Part shown: piece by piece, positions 1 through 7,689 of the stretch | Position numbering within the stretch: position 1 is the first letter of the stretch | Layout: every line of letters starts with the position of its first letter | DNA from: Rickettsiales bacterium | GTDB taxonomy: Bacteria; Pseudomonadota; Alphaproteobacteria; Rickettsiales; UBA1997 | Length of the DNA stretch: 21,095 bases | Direction of reading: 5' to 3' | Assembly: GCA_947505885.1 (NCBI GenBank) | Contig: CANNMN010000004.1 | Location: 1-21,095, forward strand | Notes under the pieces: model-generated | Told to the model about the DNA's origin: nothing | Databases searched by the model: none | The model's input: the letters and a program-made list of their open reading frames with translations, nothing else | Position numbers and translations under genes: made by a program

Positions 1-1266
1 GAAAAATATAAGCCGCGAAAAATTTATCTAACTGAGCCTTCGGAATATCGGGTTTGGCAAAAAGTTCTGCACTGGCAAAAAATTTATAAAATCACTTTTG
101 AAATTTTTCCGGACACGCGTTTTTTATGTAGCCAATCTGAGTTTAGAAATTGGGCAAAAGGCAAAAAACAATTACGCTTAGAATTTTTTTATCGCGAGAT
201 GCGCAAGAAACATAAAATCTTGCTTGATGCGACAAATAAGCCAATTGGCGGCAAATGGAATTACGATATCGAAAATCGCAAAGCGCTAAAAAATGGCATG
301 AAATCGCCAACAAGAATCAGCCATAAAAAAGACGCGATTACTTCAGAAGTTTTGGATCTAGTTGCAGAAAAATTTCAGAAAAATTTCGGCGATTTATTGC
401 CTTTTCATTTTGCCGTAACTCGCAATCAAGCCTTGCTTGAGGCTAAGCATTTTATTGATGAGTTGCTGATTAATTTTGGCGATTACCAAGACGCGATGCT
501 ATCAAACGAGCCCTATCTTTATCACTCGCTACTTTCTTGTTACATTAATGTTGGATTATTAGAGCCGCTAGAAATTTGCAAAATGGCTGAAAGCGCTTAT
601 CACGAAGGTAGGGCGCCGCTAAATTCTGTTGAGGGATTTATCCGTCAAATTTTGGGCTGGCGCGAATATGTGCGAGGCATCTACTGGTTGAAAATGCCGC
701 AATATTTAGAAAACAACTTCCTTAACGCTAAAAAAGATTTACCAGAGTTTTATTGGAATGGCGAAACCCAAATGTTTTGTTTAAGCGAAGTAGTCAAACA
801 AACCAAGCAGCATGCTTATTCGCACCACATTCAACGCTTGATGATTACTGGAAATTTTGCCTTGATTGCCGGCCTCTCTCCTAAGCAAGTTCATGAATGG
901 TATCTAGGAGTTTACGCTGATGCTTTTGAGTGGGTTGAACTTCCTAACACCTTTGGAATGGCGCTGCATGCTGATGCCGGATTAATGGCAAGCAAGCCTT
1001 ACGCGGCAAGTGGAAAATATATTTCACGCATGTCTAATTTTTGTAAATCTTGCCGCTTTGACCCAGAAATTACGGTTGGTGAAAAAGCCTGCCCTTTCAA
1101 CGCCCTTTATTGGAATTTTTTACAAGAAAATGAAGCGCAACTCAAAAATAATCAGCGCCTAACCTTTGCTTATGCCAATTTACGCAAAATGGAAAAGCCA
1201 AAACTTCAAGAAATTTTAGCGCAAGCACAAAAAAATTTAGAAAAACTCACAGCAAATAAATTGTGA
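1..1266 (+). CDS. Iron-sulfur photolyase/cryptochrome family protein (FeS-BCP type), 5' end outside window
   Basis: The frame is open from base 1, so the gene starts upstream of the window. About 421 residues are visible, against roughly 500 for the family, so about 80-90 N-terminal residues are missing. The visible part matches the deoxyribodipyrimidine photolyase-related family (PhrB/CryB, prokaryotic 6-4 photolyases). It has the LTEPSEYRV and GKWNYDIENRK blocks, the HHIQRLMITGNFAL block in the FAD-binding helical domain, and the WVELPNTFGMALHADAG segment. Four cysteines that would bind a [4Fe-4S] cluster are present: codons at 778, 1042, 1051 and 1090, the last three in FCKSC and ACPF contexts. 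By family knowledge it repairs UV (6-4) photoproducts or acts as a photoreceptor using FAD and a lumazine-type antenna. The first in-frame ATG in the window (199) is internal, not the start. Family assignment is secure; repair versus signalling is not. Confidence 0.9.
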   Translation, partial: EKYKPRKIYLTEPSEYRVWQKVLHWQKIYKITFEIFPDTRFLCSQSEFRNWAKGKKQLRLEFFYREMRKKHKILLDATNKPIGGKWNYDIENRKALKNGMKSPTRISHKKDAITSEVLDLVAEKFQKNFGDLLPFHFAVTRNQALLEAKHFIDELLINFGDYQDAMLSNEPYLYHSLLSCYINVGLLEPLEICKMAESAYHEGRAPLNSVEGFIRQILGWREYVRGIYWLKMPQYLENNFLNAKKDLPEFYWNGETQMFCLSEVVKQTKQHAYSHHIQRLMITGNFALIAGLSPKQVHEWYLGVYADAFEWVELPNTFGMALHADAGLMASKPYAASGKYISRMSNFCKSCRFDPEITVGEKACPFNALYWNFLQENEAQLKNNQRLTFAYANLRKMEKPKLQEILAQAQKNLEKLTANKL

Positions 1267-1294
1267 TGGGAAATTTTAGGCTAAAATCTCCCAT
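1266..1294. terminator. Hairpin just after the photolyase stop codon, possible terminator
   Basis: An inverted repeat has two 14-base arms around a single central G, with one mismatch; the outer part is ATGGGA paired with TCCCAT. It begins at the last base of the photolyase stop codon. No T-run follows, so it is not a classical intrinsic terminator, but its position suggests a 3'-end or bidirectional stabilising hairpin. Confidence 0.4.
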
Positions 1295-1675
1295 GCGACT
1301 TAACATTATTGCCGTAATTGTGAATTTGAAACATGCATTTTAAGCAGCAAATCTAAGTCTTTGTGGCCGATAGAAGAAAGTTTGTGAGTAATTTAAAAAG
1401 CTGGATAATTTATGAAATTATATCGCAGCGGGTCTATTGGGCCTAGAAAAAACCTCCAAGTTCTGCAGAAAAATTGGTAGAAAAAAGTGATAAATTTAGT
1501 TAAAATTACGAGCTAAAATTATAGCTGAAATTTATTAAAGAATGAGGGTTTGGTTTTTAATAACGGATCTGAGTTTAGGGCTAAGTTTGAATTTTTAGAG
1601 ATTGTCAACTGAGAAATTATCGCTGAAATAAAAGAATACTGAACTTAACAAACTCAAAAAAATTCTGATCAAATT
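1295..1675. other. Gene-free stretch before the repeat protein
   Basis: This AT-rich stretch contains no ORF of credible length on either strand. I see no tRNA, clear promoter or repeat in it. A tiny ORF of 18 codons starting at 1542 is hydrophobic (MRVWFLITDLSLGL...). It is in another frame and ends at a stop before 1676, so it cannot serve as the signal peptide of the next gene as the sequence stands. In the frame of the downstream gene, a TAA at 1646-1648 blocks extension upstream. Confidence 0.5.
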
Positions 1676-2659
1676 ATGCCTACTACTCCTGCAGCAGCCG
1701 ATACTCCTTTTCCGACATCTGGAAACCCAGTTTCAAGTCCTTCACGGTATCCTTTAGAATCACCTACTGCTCAGCCAACTTCTCAACCAACGTCTCAAGT
1801 AATAACTGGGAATCCGTCTGCCCAACCAACAGCAGCCAATACTCCTAATCCAACATCTGGAAACCCAGTTTCAAGTCCTTCACGGTATCCTTTAGAATCA
1901 CCTACTGCTCAGCCAACTTCTCAGCCAACGTCTCAAGTAATAACTGGGAATCCGTCTGCCAAACCAACAGAAGAAGTTACTCCTTATCCGACATCTGGAA
2001 AACCAGTTTCAAGTCCTTCACAGCCTCCTTTAGCTCAGCCAACGTCTAAAGTGACCGGGAGTCCATCTGCTGAAGTAAATCCAACAGCGCGCCCAACACC
2101 TAAAACAATTTCTGGAGGCACTCCATCAGGACAGCCAACAGGGAAAGCAAAACCTTCTTCTTCTTCTCCTTCTCCTTCTCCTTCTTTGCGTCCTACTGAA
2201 TTGCCGAGTGGAGAAAAAGCTTTATCAATTAATCGATCGCAAGATGGTGATTACTCGCTAGTGAGTGACCCAAAATTTTATGGCCCAGGCATTGTCGTCG
2301 TTGCTCTTCTAGTGGCATTAGGGGTTTACATTGTTAAGAGGGTAACTCGTCAATCGCCACCAACAAAAGAAGCGTCGGGACAATCAGAAGTAGAACTACA
2401 ATCGGCACAAACAGAAGAATTAACAGGACCGCAAACAGATCTTAGTTTAGATGATGATGACTTTGCTGGAGACTTAACTACGAAACCGGCAATATCAGCA
2501 ATTTCTTCTCGTCAACCGGCACCAGAAAGAGGTACCAGTTTGGATGGCCATCATTCCAGAGGCCAAGTTGCAACTTCTCCAGCAAATTCTCCAGCAAATT
2601 CTTCCGCAACTTCTTCCGCACCACAAAGAAAAGTCGAAAGGTTTGAAGATGGAAAGTGA
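1676..2659 (+). CDS. Pro/Thr/Ser-rich repeat protein with one membrane segment, unknown function
   Basis: I do not recognise this 327-residue protein as a known family. Residues 1-195 are low-complexity Pro/Thr/Ser/Gln with almost no charge, built from tandem units of 46 residues (motifs PTSGNPVSSPS and AQPTSQPTSQ). Next comes a Ser-Pro run and one hydrophobic segment at about residues 203-222 (GPGIVVVALLVALGVYIV), followed by KRVTR. A roughly 100-residue acidic, Ser/Ala/Pro-rich tail ends the protein. Positive charges right after the membrane segment predict the tail in the cytoplasm and the repeats outside. There is no N-terminal signal peptide, and an in-frame stop lies just upstream at 1646, so export would need the internal segment to act as a reverse signal anchor. 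Such repeats resemble mucin-like surface stalks and Pro/Thr/Ser repeats common in algal proteins. A surface role is inference only. No ribosome binding site is visible. Confidence 0.65.
   Translation: MPTTPAAADTPFPTSGNPVSSPSRYPLESPTAQPTSQPTSQVITGNPSAQPTAANTPNPTSGNPVSSPSRYPLESPTAQPTSQPTSQVITGNPSAKPTEEVTPYPTSGKPVSSPSQPPLAQPTSKVTGSPSAEVNPTARPTPKTISGGTPSGQPTGKAKPSSSSPSPSPSLRPTELPSGEKALSINRSQDGDYSLVSDPKFYGPGIVVVALLVALGVYIVKRVTRQSPPTKEASGQSEVELQSAQTEELTGPQTDLSLDDDDFAGDLTTKPAISAISSRQPAPERGTSLDGHHSRGQVATSPANSPANSSATSSAPQRKVERFEDGK
1688..2080 (+). repeat. Tandem 138-bp repeat (about 2.8 copies) inside the Pro/Thr/Ser-rich gene
   Basis: Unit 1 (1688-1825) and unit 2 (1826-1963) are nearly identical over most of their length; for example the ACATCT landmark recurs at 1715, 1853 and 1991, exactly 138 bp apart. 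Unit 3 (from 1964) has the same opening but is shortened and diverged (TSGKPVSSPS, then AQPTSKVTGSPS). The period is 46 codons, so copy-number change keeps the frame. The few differences between units 1 and 2 suggest recent duplication. Confidence 0.9.
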
Positions 2660-2724
2660 AGCAAGTGATATTTAATAGTCGCTAATCAAGAATTAATTTA
2701 CTGAAACAATCACATTCCAAATCA

Positions 2725-3540
2725 ATGCAATTTAAGCACGACATTCGCCAGTTCGTAGATCTTTACGACTATTTTATTTTTGATGTTTGGGGCGTGGTTC
2801 ATGACGGTAGCACAGCTTATCCGGGAGCGATCGAGGCAATTTCTTTTCTGCGCCAAAAAAACAAAAAAATCTGCTTTCTTTCAAATGCGCCAAGACGTGC
2901 AAATAAAGTTGCGGAAGCACTCAATAAATTTGGTGCTACGCCAGATCTTTACGATTTTGTTTTAACTTCCGGCGAAGCGGCTTTTCTGGCATTACAAAAA
3001 ATTCCAGGAGAAAAATATTTTTATATAGGGCCAGAAAAAGACATTGATTTGCTCAGTGGCTCAAATCACCAAATAGTCAAGAGCGCAGGCGAGGCAAGTT
3101 TTGCTATTACCACAGGTTTTGATGGAGAAAATTCGGTTCTTGCCGAAAAAATGCCGCAATTACTCGAAGCTAAAAAATTTAATCTACCGCTGATTTGTGT
3201 AAATCCTGATCTCAAGGTAGTTAAACAAGATGGCAGAGAACAGATCTGCGCTGGTGTTTTGGCCAGTGAATACGAAAAGCTCGGTGGCATTGTTTCCTAT
3301 TATGGCAAGCCTTTTCCAGAAGTTTACAAAATGGTGTTGCAGATTTTCGACATCACTGAGAAAAGTAGGATTCTTGCGATTGGCGATGGCCTCCCCACTG
3401 ATATTAAAGGCGCTGTTGATTTCGGAATCGACAATGTTTTGGTTACCAATGGAATCCTCAAGAACCCAAGTCCAGAAAGTCTCGCGGCGATTTGCAACTC
3501 TATTAAAATTTTCCCTCAATTCGTAATTCCAAAAATATGA
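2725..3540 (+). CDS. HAD-superfamily class IIA hydrolase, TIGR01459 type
   Basis: This 271-residue protein resembles the TIGR01459 group of haloacid-dehalogenase-like phosphatases, found mainly in Alphaproteobacteria. Motif I is DVWGVVHDG with the nucleophile Asp20. Motif II is FLSNAPRR (about residues 49-57), with the Ser/Thr position. Motif III is the lysine in YYGKPFPEVY (about 195), and motif IV is AIGDGLPTDIKGA (about 217-229), with the metal-binding aspartates. The cap between motifs II and III fits the class IIA (NagD-like) layout. The natural substrate is not known for this group; a sugar or nucleotide monophosphate would be typical. Its stop overlaps the start of the next gene by 4 bases (ATGA), which suggests translational coupling with the isomerase and rlmB. 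The family call is firm and the substrate is open. Confidence 0.85.
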   Translation: MQFKHDIRQFVDLYDYFIFDVWGVVHDGSTAYPGAIEAISFLRQKNKKICFLSNAPRRANKVAEALNKFGATPDLYDFVLTSGEAAFLALQKIPGEKYFYIGPEKDIDLLSGSNHQIVKSAGEASFAITTGFDGENSVLAEKMPQLLEAKKFNLPLICVNPDLKVVKQDGREQICAGVLASEYEKLGGIVSYYGKPFPEVYKMVLQIFDITEKSRILAIGDGLPTDIKGAVDFGIDNVLVTNGILKNPSPESLAAICNSIKIFPQFVIPKI

Positions 3541-4559
3541 GACGTTACTCAAGAAATAAAAACTCGGTCAGAATTTTCAGCACAATCACTTTGATTGCTG
3601 CCTTAATTTTTGGGGCTTCTTACTACCTCAATAACAAAAAAGAAAAAGGAATAGTCGTTGCGAAAGTTAACGGTCAGGAAATTTACCAATCTGAAATTGA
3701 GCAAAAATTACGTAATATTTTTGAAGGCCAAGACGAAAAAGTCGCAGTTCCAGCAATTGAAAATTTACCAAAAGAGGTTCTCGATATTTTGATCAAAGAA
3801 GCTTACCTCGACAAAGAATTAAGCAAATTGGCGAAGCGTTCCGACGTAATGAAAGACAAGAAAGTTAAAGAGCGCGTTGCAGCTTCGGAAAGCAAGATCT
3901 TGCGCCAATCTTACATCGATTCGGTTCTTGAGAAGGAAGTTACTGAACAAAAAGTAAGCGCTAAATATGCTGAAATCAGCAGCAATCTCGCGGGCAAAAA
4001 AGAATATTCTATTTTGCACATTGTTGCCAAAAGCAAAGAAGAGGCGGAAAAAATTTACAAAGAAATAACTGCAAAGAAAAAATCGATTAGATTTTCTGAT
4101 GCTGCAAAAAAATATTCTATCGATCAAGAATCTGCTGAACGCGGCGGAAATCTTGGCTTCGTGCTTGAAGACAATATGATCAAAGAAATTGCTGACGCGA
4201 TTGTAAATCTTAAACAAGACGAAATTTCAGCGCCAATCCAAACTAAATTCGGCTGGCACTTGGTAAAATTTACTGAAGTTCGTGAAGCGCAACCATTACC
4301 TTTTGATTCAGTTAAACAAAATATTCGTGAGCAACTTGAGCAAGATAAAACCAATGAAATTGAAGCAAAAATCGTTAAAGATGCTAAGGTCAAAATTGTG
4401 ATTAAACTCAAAGAAGCAGTCGAACCAAAAAAAGCTAAAACTGCTGCGGAAGCAGCTCCAGAAGCGATAGAGCCATTAGCGATTGAACCTGCAGCAATTG
4501 ATGCCGAGTCAATAGCCTCTGAAGAACCAAAAGAAGCTAAGCAAGATAAAAAACAGTAA
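3537..4559 (+). CDS. Membrane-anchored parvulin-type peptidyl-prolyl cis-trans isomerase (SurA/PpiC-like)
   Basis: The 340-residue protein starts with a basic stretch and one hydrophobic segment (about residues 12-30). It has no clear signal-peptidase site, so it is probably anchored facing the periplasm. Residues 40-150 look like a SurA-N chaperone-like helical domain (VAKVNGQEIYQSEIEQKL, then a helix-rich region). A rotamase domain follows at about 155-250: YSILHIVAKS, FSDAAKKYSID, ERGGNLGFV and TKFGWHLVKFTEV are the usual parvulin blocks. The last 50 residues are an Ala/Glu/Pro-rich low-complexity tail. By family knowledge it should catalyse prolyl isomerisation and help fold outer-membrane or secreted proteins. 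Its start overlaps the HAD gene stop (ATGA), and its TAA shares one base with the rlmB ATG (TAATG), so the three genes are almost certainly one operon. Confidence 0.85.
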   Translation: MRRYSRNKNSVRIFSTITLIAALIFGASYYLNNKKEKGIVVAKVNGQEIYQSEIEQKLRNIFEGQDEKVAVPAIENLPKEVLDILIKEAYLDKELSKLAKRSDVMKDKKVKERVAASESKILRQSYIDSVLEKEVTEQKVSAKYAEISSNLAGKKEYSILHIVAKSKEEAEKIYKEITAKKKSIRFSDAAKKYSIDQESAERGGNLGFVLEDNMIKEIADAIVNLKQDEISAPIQTKFGWHLVKFTEVREAQPLPFDSVKQNIREQLEQDKTNEIEAKIVKDAKVKIVIKLKEAVEPKKAKTAAEAAPEAIEPLAIEPAAIDAESIASEEPKEAKQDKKQ

Positions 4560-5422
4560 TGTCCCGTGCGCAGCGAGGAAGTTCTCGCGACAAGATTTAC
4601 AAGCCTTCTCGCAAGACTTCCAACCGTGTTCCGCCTAATCACACTAGAGATAATCAAAAAACTCGTGAAGGTAAGGTAGATTATGTCTTAATCTGCGGAA
4701 AGCACCCTGTGTTCACAGCTTTAAAACAGGGACGCCGCAAGATTTTAGAAATTTTTGTCACAGAAAATTCCGTTACTGAGCTAAAAAATTTTCTAGCTAA
4801 AAATTCTCTTCAAAATTTCTCTTCACTCATTCGTTTAGTTGATGGAACAGTGATTGAAGATTTTGTTGGAAGTCAACAACCACACCAAGGTCTGTTAATC
4901 AAGGCGGCGCGACTTCCTGTACAAAATCAAAATTCTCTTCTCGAAGAACTCTGCGCAATTCCTCAAGGTGAAAAACTTCCTCTACTTCTTTTACTCGATC
5001 AAATTTCTGATCCGCACAATGTTGGCGCAATTATTCGCAGCGCTGCAAGTTTCGGCGTGAAAAAAATCATTTTTTGTGAGCATCATGCGCCACAAGAAAA
5101 TTCTACAATCATCAAAGCGTCAGCAGGAACCATTGAGTTTGTTGATCTCGTCGTTGTAACCAATTTCAACAACCTTTTCGAAAAAATAAAAAAAATCGGT
5201 TACTGGTGCGTTGGTTTAGCCGGTGAAGGTGAGGTGAAATTAAGCGAAGTGAAAGATTACAAAAACATCGCTTTAGTGGTTGGTTCGGAAGGGGGAGGAA
5301 TACGCGACCTAGTGAAAAAAAATTGCGATCTTCTAGTTCGCATCGAAATTGAAAAAGAGGTAGAAAGTTTAAATGCCTCAGTTGCCGCCGCCATTGCGCT
5401 TTACGAAATCAGTAAAGTTTAG
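4559..5422 (+). CDS. rlmB: 23S rRNA (guanosine-2'-O-)-methyltransferase RlmB, TrmH/SpoU family
   Basis: The 287-residue protein has a basic N-terminal extension of about 40 residues, a SpoU substrate-binding domain (GKHPVFTALKQGRRKILEIF) and a SPOUT methylase domain. The three SpoU motifs are intact: LLDQISDPHNVGAIIRSAAS (from about residue 144, with the catalytic-type Asn and Arg), VVGSEGGGIRDLV (about 240-252) and VESLNASVAAAIALYE (about 268-283). RlmB methylates the ribose of G2251 in the 23S rRNA peptidyl-transferase P loop using S-adenosylmethionine. A sister TrmH-family enzyme with another rRNA target cannot be excluded, but the length and N-terminal domain favour RlmB. The extra basic N-terminus is common in alphaproteobacterial members. 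It is the last gene of the HAD-isomerase-rlmB operon. Confidence 0.87.
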   Translation: MSRAQRGSSRDKIYKPSRKTSNRVPPNHTRDNQKTREGKVDYVLICGKHPVFTALKQGRRKILEIFVTENSVTELKNFLAKNSLQNFSSLIRLVDGTVIEDFVGSQQPHQGLLIKAARLPVQNQNSLLEELCAIPQGEKLPLLLLLDQISDPHNVGAIIRSAASFGVKKIIFCEHHAPQENSTIIKASAGTIEFVDLVVVTNFNNLFEKIKKIGYWCVGLAGEGEVKLSEVKDYKNIALVVGSEGGGIRDLVKKNCDLLVRIEIEKEVESLNASVAAAIALYEISKV

Positions 5423-5510
5423 CAAAGCCCTAGACCCAAGTTCAGCATAACTCCCTCATGGAGGTCGCCATGATCTTTGGTTGAGGAATATTTTCTTGAC
5501 CTAGTCTTAA

Positions 5511-5573
5511 TCATTGTGAAAGAGGCTAGGCAATCTTTGCGAATTGCAAAATGGATTGCCTCGCTTGCAATGA
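5511..5573. repeat. Imperfect palindromic intergenic element
   Basis: The 63-bp stretch between rlmB and nadK folds back on itself. Its left end, TCATTG..AGAGGC..GCAATC, is complementary with small bulges to its right end, GATTGCCTCGCTTGCAATGA. The centre contains TTGCGAATTGCAA, itself palindromic. The wording, with GCAATGA next to a GATTGCCTCGC block, resembles dispersed intergenic palindromes in Rickettsiales and other proteobacterial genomes; that comparison is from memory. The preceding bases (about 5430-5460) also have a repeat-like look (AGACCCAAGTTCAGCATAAC). The element would form a long hairpin in RNA. Confidence 0.55.
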
Positions 5574-5616
5574 AGAGTTGAGATTGAGAATAATCAAAAA
5601 AACAACCGTCTTTAGC

Positions 5617-6429
5617 ATGAAAAAAATTGCCGTAATCGCCGCTAAAAATAATCGCGATGCCGAAGAGAAAAAAAATTTTCTCGTACAAAAATTTGGCTTC
5701 AAAGATCTCAGTTTAAACCACAAAATTCTTGGTAAAAATTTTGATGGAATCGAAAAAGTAATCGCCATTGGTGGCGACGGTTTAATGCTACATATTCTCC
5801 ACGAGTTCGGAAAAAACCCCCAAGGGGAATTAATTCCGATTTACGGCGTAAATTGTGGCACGGTTGGGTTTTTAATGAATTCATTTCATCAAGAAAATTT
5901 TTTAGAAAATCTTGCCAAGGCAGAAATGGCAACGCTGCATCCGCTACACATGCAAGTGACTGACGTTGTGGGAAAAAAATATTCGCATCTCGCAATTAAT
6001 GAAGTGGCGCTGATTCGTCAGACAAGTCAGATCGCCAAAATCAAAATTGAAATTAATGCACAAGAAAGAGTAGCTTGCCTTGCTGCAGACGGAGTTCTCG
6101 TCGCAACTTCTGCCGGCAGCACCGCTTACAATCTTTCCGCCGGCGGACCAATCATTCCATTCAGCGCCGAGATTCTTGCTCTGACTCCAATCAGCCCATT
6201 TCGTCCACGCAATTGGCATGGCGCTCTCTTACCGGCTAGCAGTAAAATCAAATTTACAATTTTAGAATCTGAATCGCGGCGAGTAAGTGCCACGGCAGAT
6301 TCATTTGAAGTTCGCGATGTAAAAGAAGTCGAAATTCATGAAGATCAATCAATAACTTTTAAACTGCTTTTTGATGCTGATCACTCACTCGAAGAAAGAA
6401 TTATTCGCGAGCAATTTGGTGTGCTGTAA
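5617..6429 (+). CDS. nadK: NAD kinase
   Basis: This 270-residue protein phosphorylates NAD to NADP with ATP, in the cytoplasm. The GGDG nucleotide-binding motif is at residues 52-55 (AIGGDGLMLHILHEF). It is followed by the PIYGVNCGTVGFLMN block and the C-terminal DGVLVATSAGSTAYNLSAGG motif (about 158-178), all diagnostic for the PpnK family. The length suits compact alphaproteobacterial NAD kinases. I chose the ATG at 5617 (MKKIAVIAAKN). An in-frame ATG at 5551 would add 22 residues, but they are encoded by the palindromic repeat region and are not family-like. The gene stands alone between rlmB and the oppositely oriented anmK. Confidence 0.92.
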   Translation: MKKIAVIAAKNNRDAEEKKNFLVQKFGFKDLSLNHKILGKNFDGIEKVIAIGGDGLMLHILHEFGKNPQGELIPIYGVNCGTVGFLMNSFHQENFLENLAKAEMATLHPLHMQVTDVVGKKYSHLAINEVALIRQTSQIAKIKIEINAQERVACLAADGVLVATSAGSTAYNLSAGGPIIPFSAEILALTPISPFRPRNWHGALLPASSKIKFTILESESRRVSATADSFEVRDVKEVEIHEDQSITFKLLFDADHSLEERIIREQFGVL

Positions 6430-6471
6430 AAAAATACCCGTTGCAGGCTAAAATTTACTCAGCACCACAAA

Positions 6472-7566
6472 CTAAGATCTATAGAAAACTCCCGCGCATG
6501 AAGGAGAGTTAGTTCCGGTAGTTTTAGTGAAGCTGATTGGTAGATTAAGCAAGCTGCGAATGGCTAGAAATGCGAACGCTTCTGCTTCAACTGAATCACC
6601 ATTTATACCAATTTCTTCGGTGGGTTTTACTTCAATTCCAGTCAGCCATTTTTTCATTTCATCAATGATTGCGACATTTTTTCTGCCACCACCGCACACA
6701 AAAATTTCTTTTGGTTTTTTCGGAAGAAAATCGAGATTAATTGCGACTGTGCATGCGTGCATATAAGCGAATGTCGCAAGCGCGTCTTCAATTTTAAGAT
6801 TAGTAATTGGCGCAATTAGTGAAGCAAAATCATCGCGGCCGAAAGATTTGGCAGGCTTCCGGTGAAAAATTTCATTCTGCAAAATGTGGTCGGCAATGAT
6901 GAAATCAGCATGACCGCTTTTGCTTAACTTCCCGTCTTCGTCAAAATCCTGGCCGAATTTCTTCTTTATTAAATCATCGAATGGAGCATTGCCAAAGCAA
7001 ACGTCAAAAGCCTCAATACTATTTTCGTCGCCGTCAAAATAAGTAATGTTAGAAATACCACCAATGTTTAGTGCTGCGGTTGGGCGTAACTGATCGTGAA
7101 ATAAATAAAAATGATAAATCGGCACGAGAGGAGCCCCTTGACCGCCGAGCATTAAGTCGCGAGTGCGAAAATCGCTCACGACATTGATTCCTGTTTTGTG
7201 CGCGAGAAGTTGAGCATTGCCGATCTGCCAAGTCATTAACTGCTGCGGCATGTGAAGAATCGTGTGTCCGTGAAACCCGATCACGTCAATTTCGCTCGGT
7301 TTGATTTTATTTTTAGCCAGAAATTCATTCACTAAATTTGCGTGAATCAGCGTTAATTCATTTTCGATTTCTTTGATTTGCATCAGCGTAGGCGCTTTGT
7401 AAATCACGCTACGCATCTGCTCTTTAAATTCCTGTTCGTAACGCAAATGCAGGAAATCTGGGTGACGATTAATCACCTCTTTTCCGTTACTTTCAATCAG
7501 TGCCAAATCAATTCCATCCATTGAAGTGCCACTCATTAATCCGATACTTTTGAAGAGTTTAGTCAT
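6472..7566 (-). CDS. anmK: Anhydro-N-acetylmuramic acid kinase
   Basis: The 364-residue protein carries the N-terminal ATP-binding signature IGLMSGTSMDGIDLALIE (residues 8-25). It also has the GFHGHTILHMP and IGNAQLLA blocks, the NIGGISNITYF block, FVCGGGRKN near residue 290, and GINGDSVEAEAFAFLAIRSL near the C-terminus. AnmK phosphorylates and hydrolyses 1,6-anhydro-MurNAc released by lytic transglycosylases, giving MurNAc-6-P for cell-wall recycling. The usual partner enzymes (murQ, nagZ, ampD) are not nearby. The start at 7566 sits in a directly repeated ATGACTAA context; an upstream 7-codon ORF overlaps it by ATGA. The gene lies 123 bp downstream of holB on the same strand. Confidence 0.92.
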   Translation of the reverse strand: MTKLFKSIGLMSGTSMDGIDLALIESNGKEVINRHPDFLHLRYEQEFKEQMRSVIYKAPTLMQIKEIENELTLIHANLVNEFLAKNKIKPSEIDVIGFHGHTILHMPQQLMTWQIGNAQLLAHKTGINVVSDFRTRDLMLGGQGAPLVPIYHFYLFHDQLRPTAALNIGGISNITYFDGDENSIEAFDVCFGNAPFDDLIKKKFGQDFDEDGKLSKSGHADFIIADHILQNEIFHRKPAKSFGRDDFASLIAPITNLKIEDALATFAYMHACTVAINLDFLPKKPKEIFVCGGGRKNVAIIDEMKKWLTGIEVKPTEEIGINGDSVEAEAFAFLAIRSLLNLPISFTKTTGTNSPSCAGVFYRS

Positions 7567-7689
7567 TCGTAAAATGGGTTAGTCATTTTTGTAAAAATTC
7601 ACTAATTCAGCTTGAAATATTGCCACAAACTATTGCTCCCTCTTCGCAAAAACCGCGTCCTCAATATAGAAAATCTCAAACTAGTTAAT

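Noticed and set aside
4124..4657. Long minus-strand frame opposite the isomerase and rlmB
   Set aside because: It is antisense to two well-supported genes, has Ser/Ala-rich composition mirrored from the sense strand, and has no family features.
5551..5616. 22 extra N-terminal residues for NadK
   Set aside because: They are encoded by the palindromic element region and do not resemble NAD kinases; MKKIAVIAAKN is a standard start.
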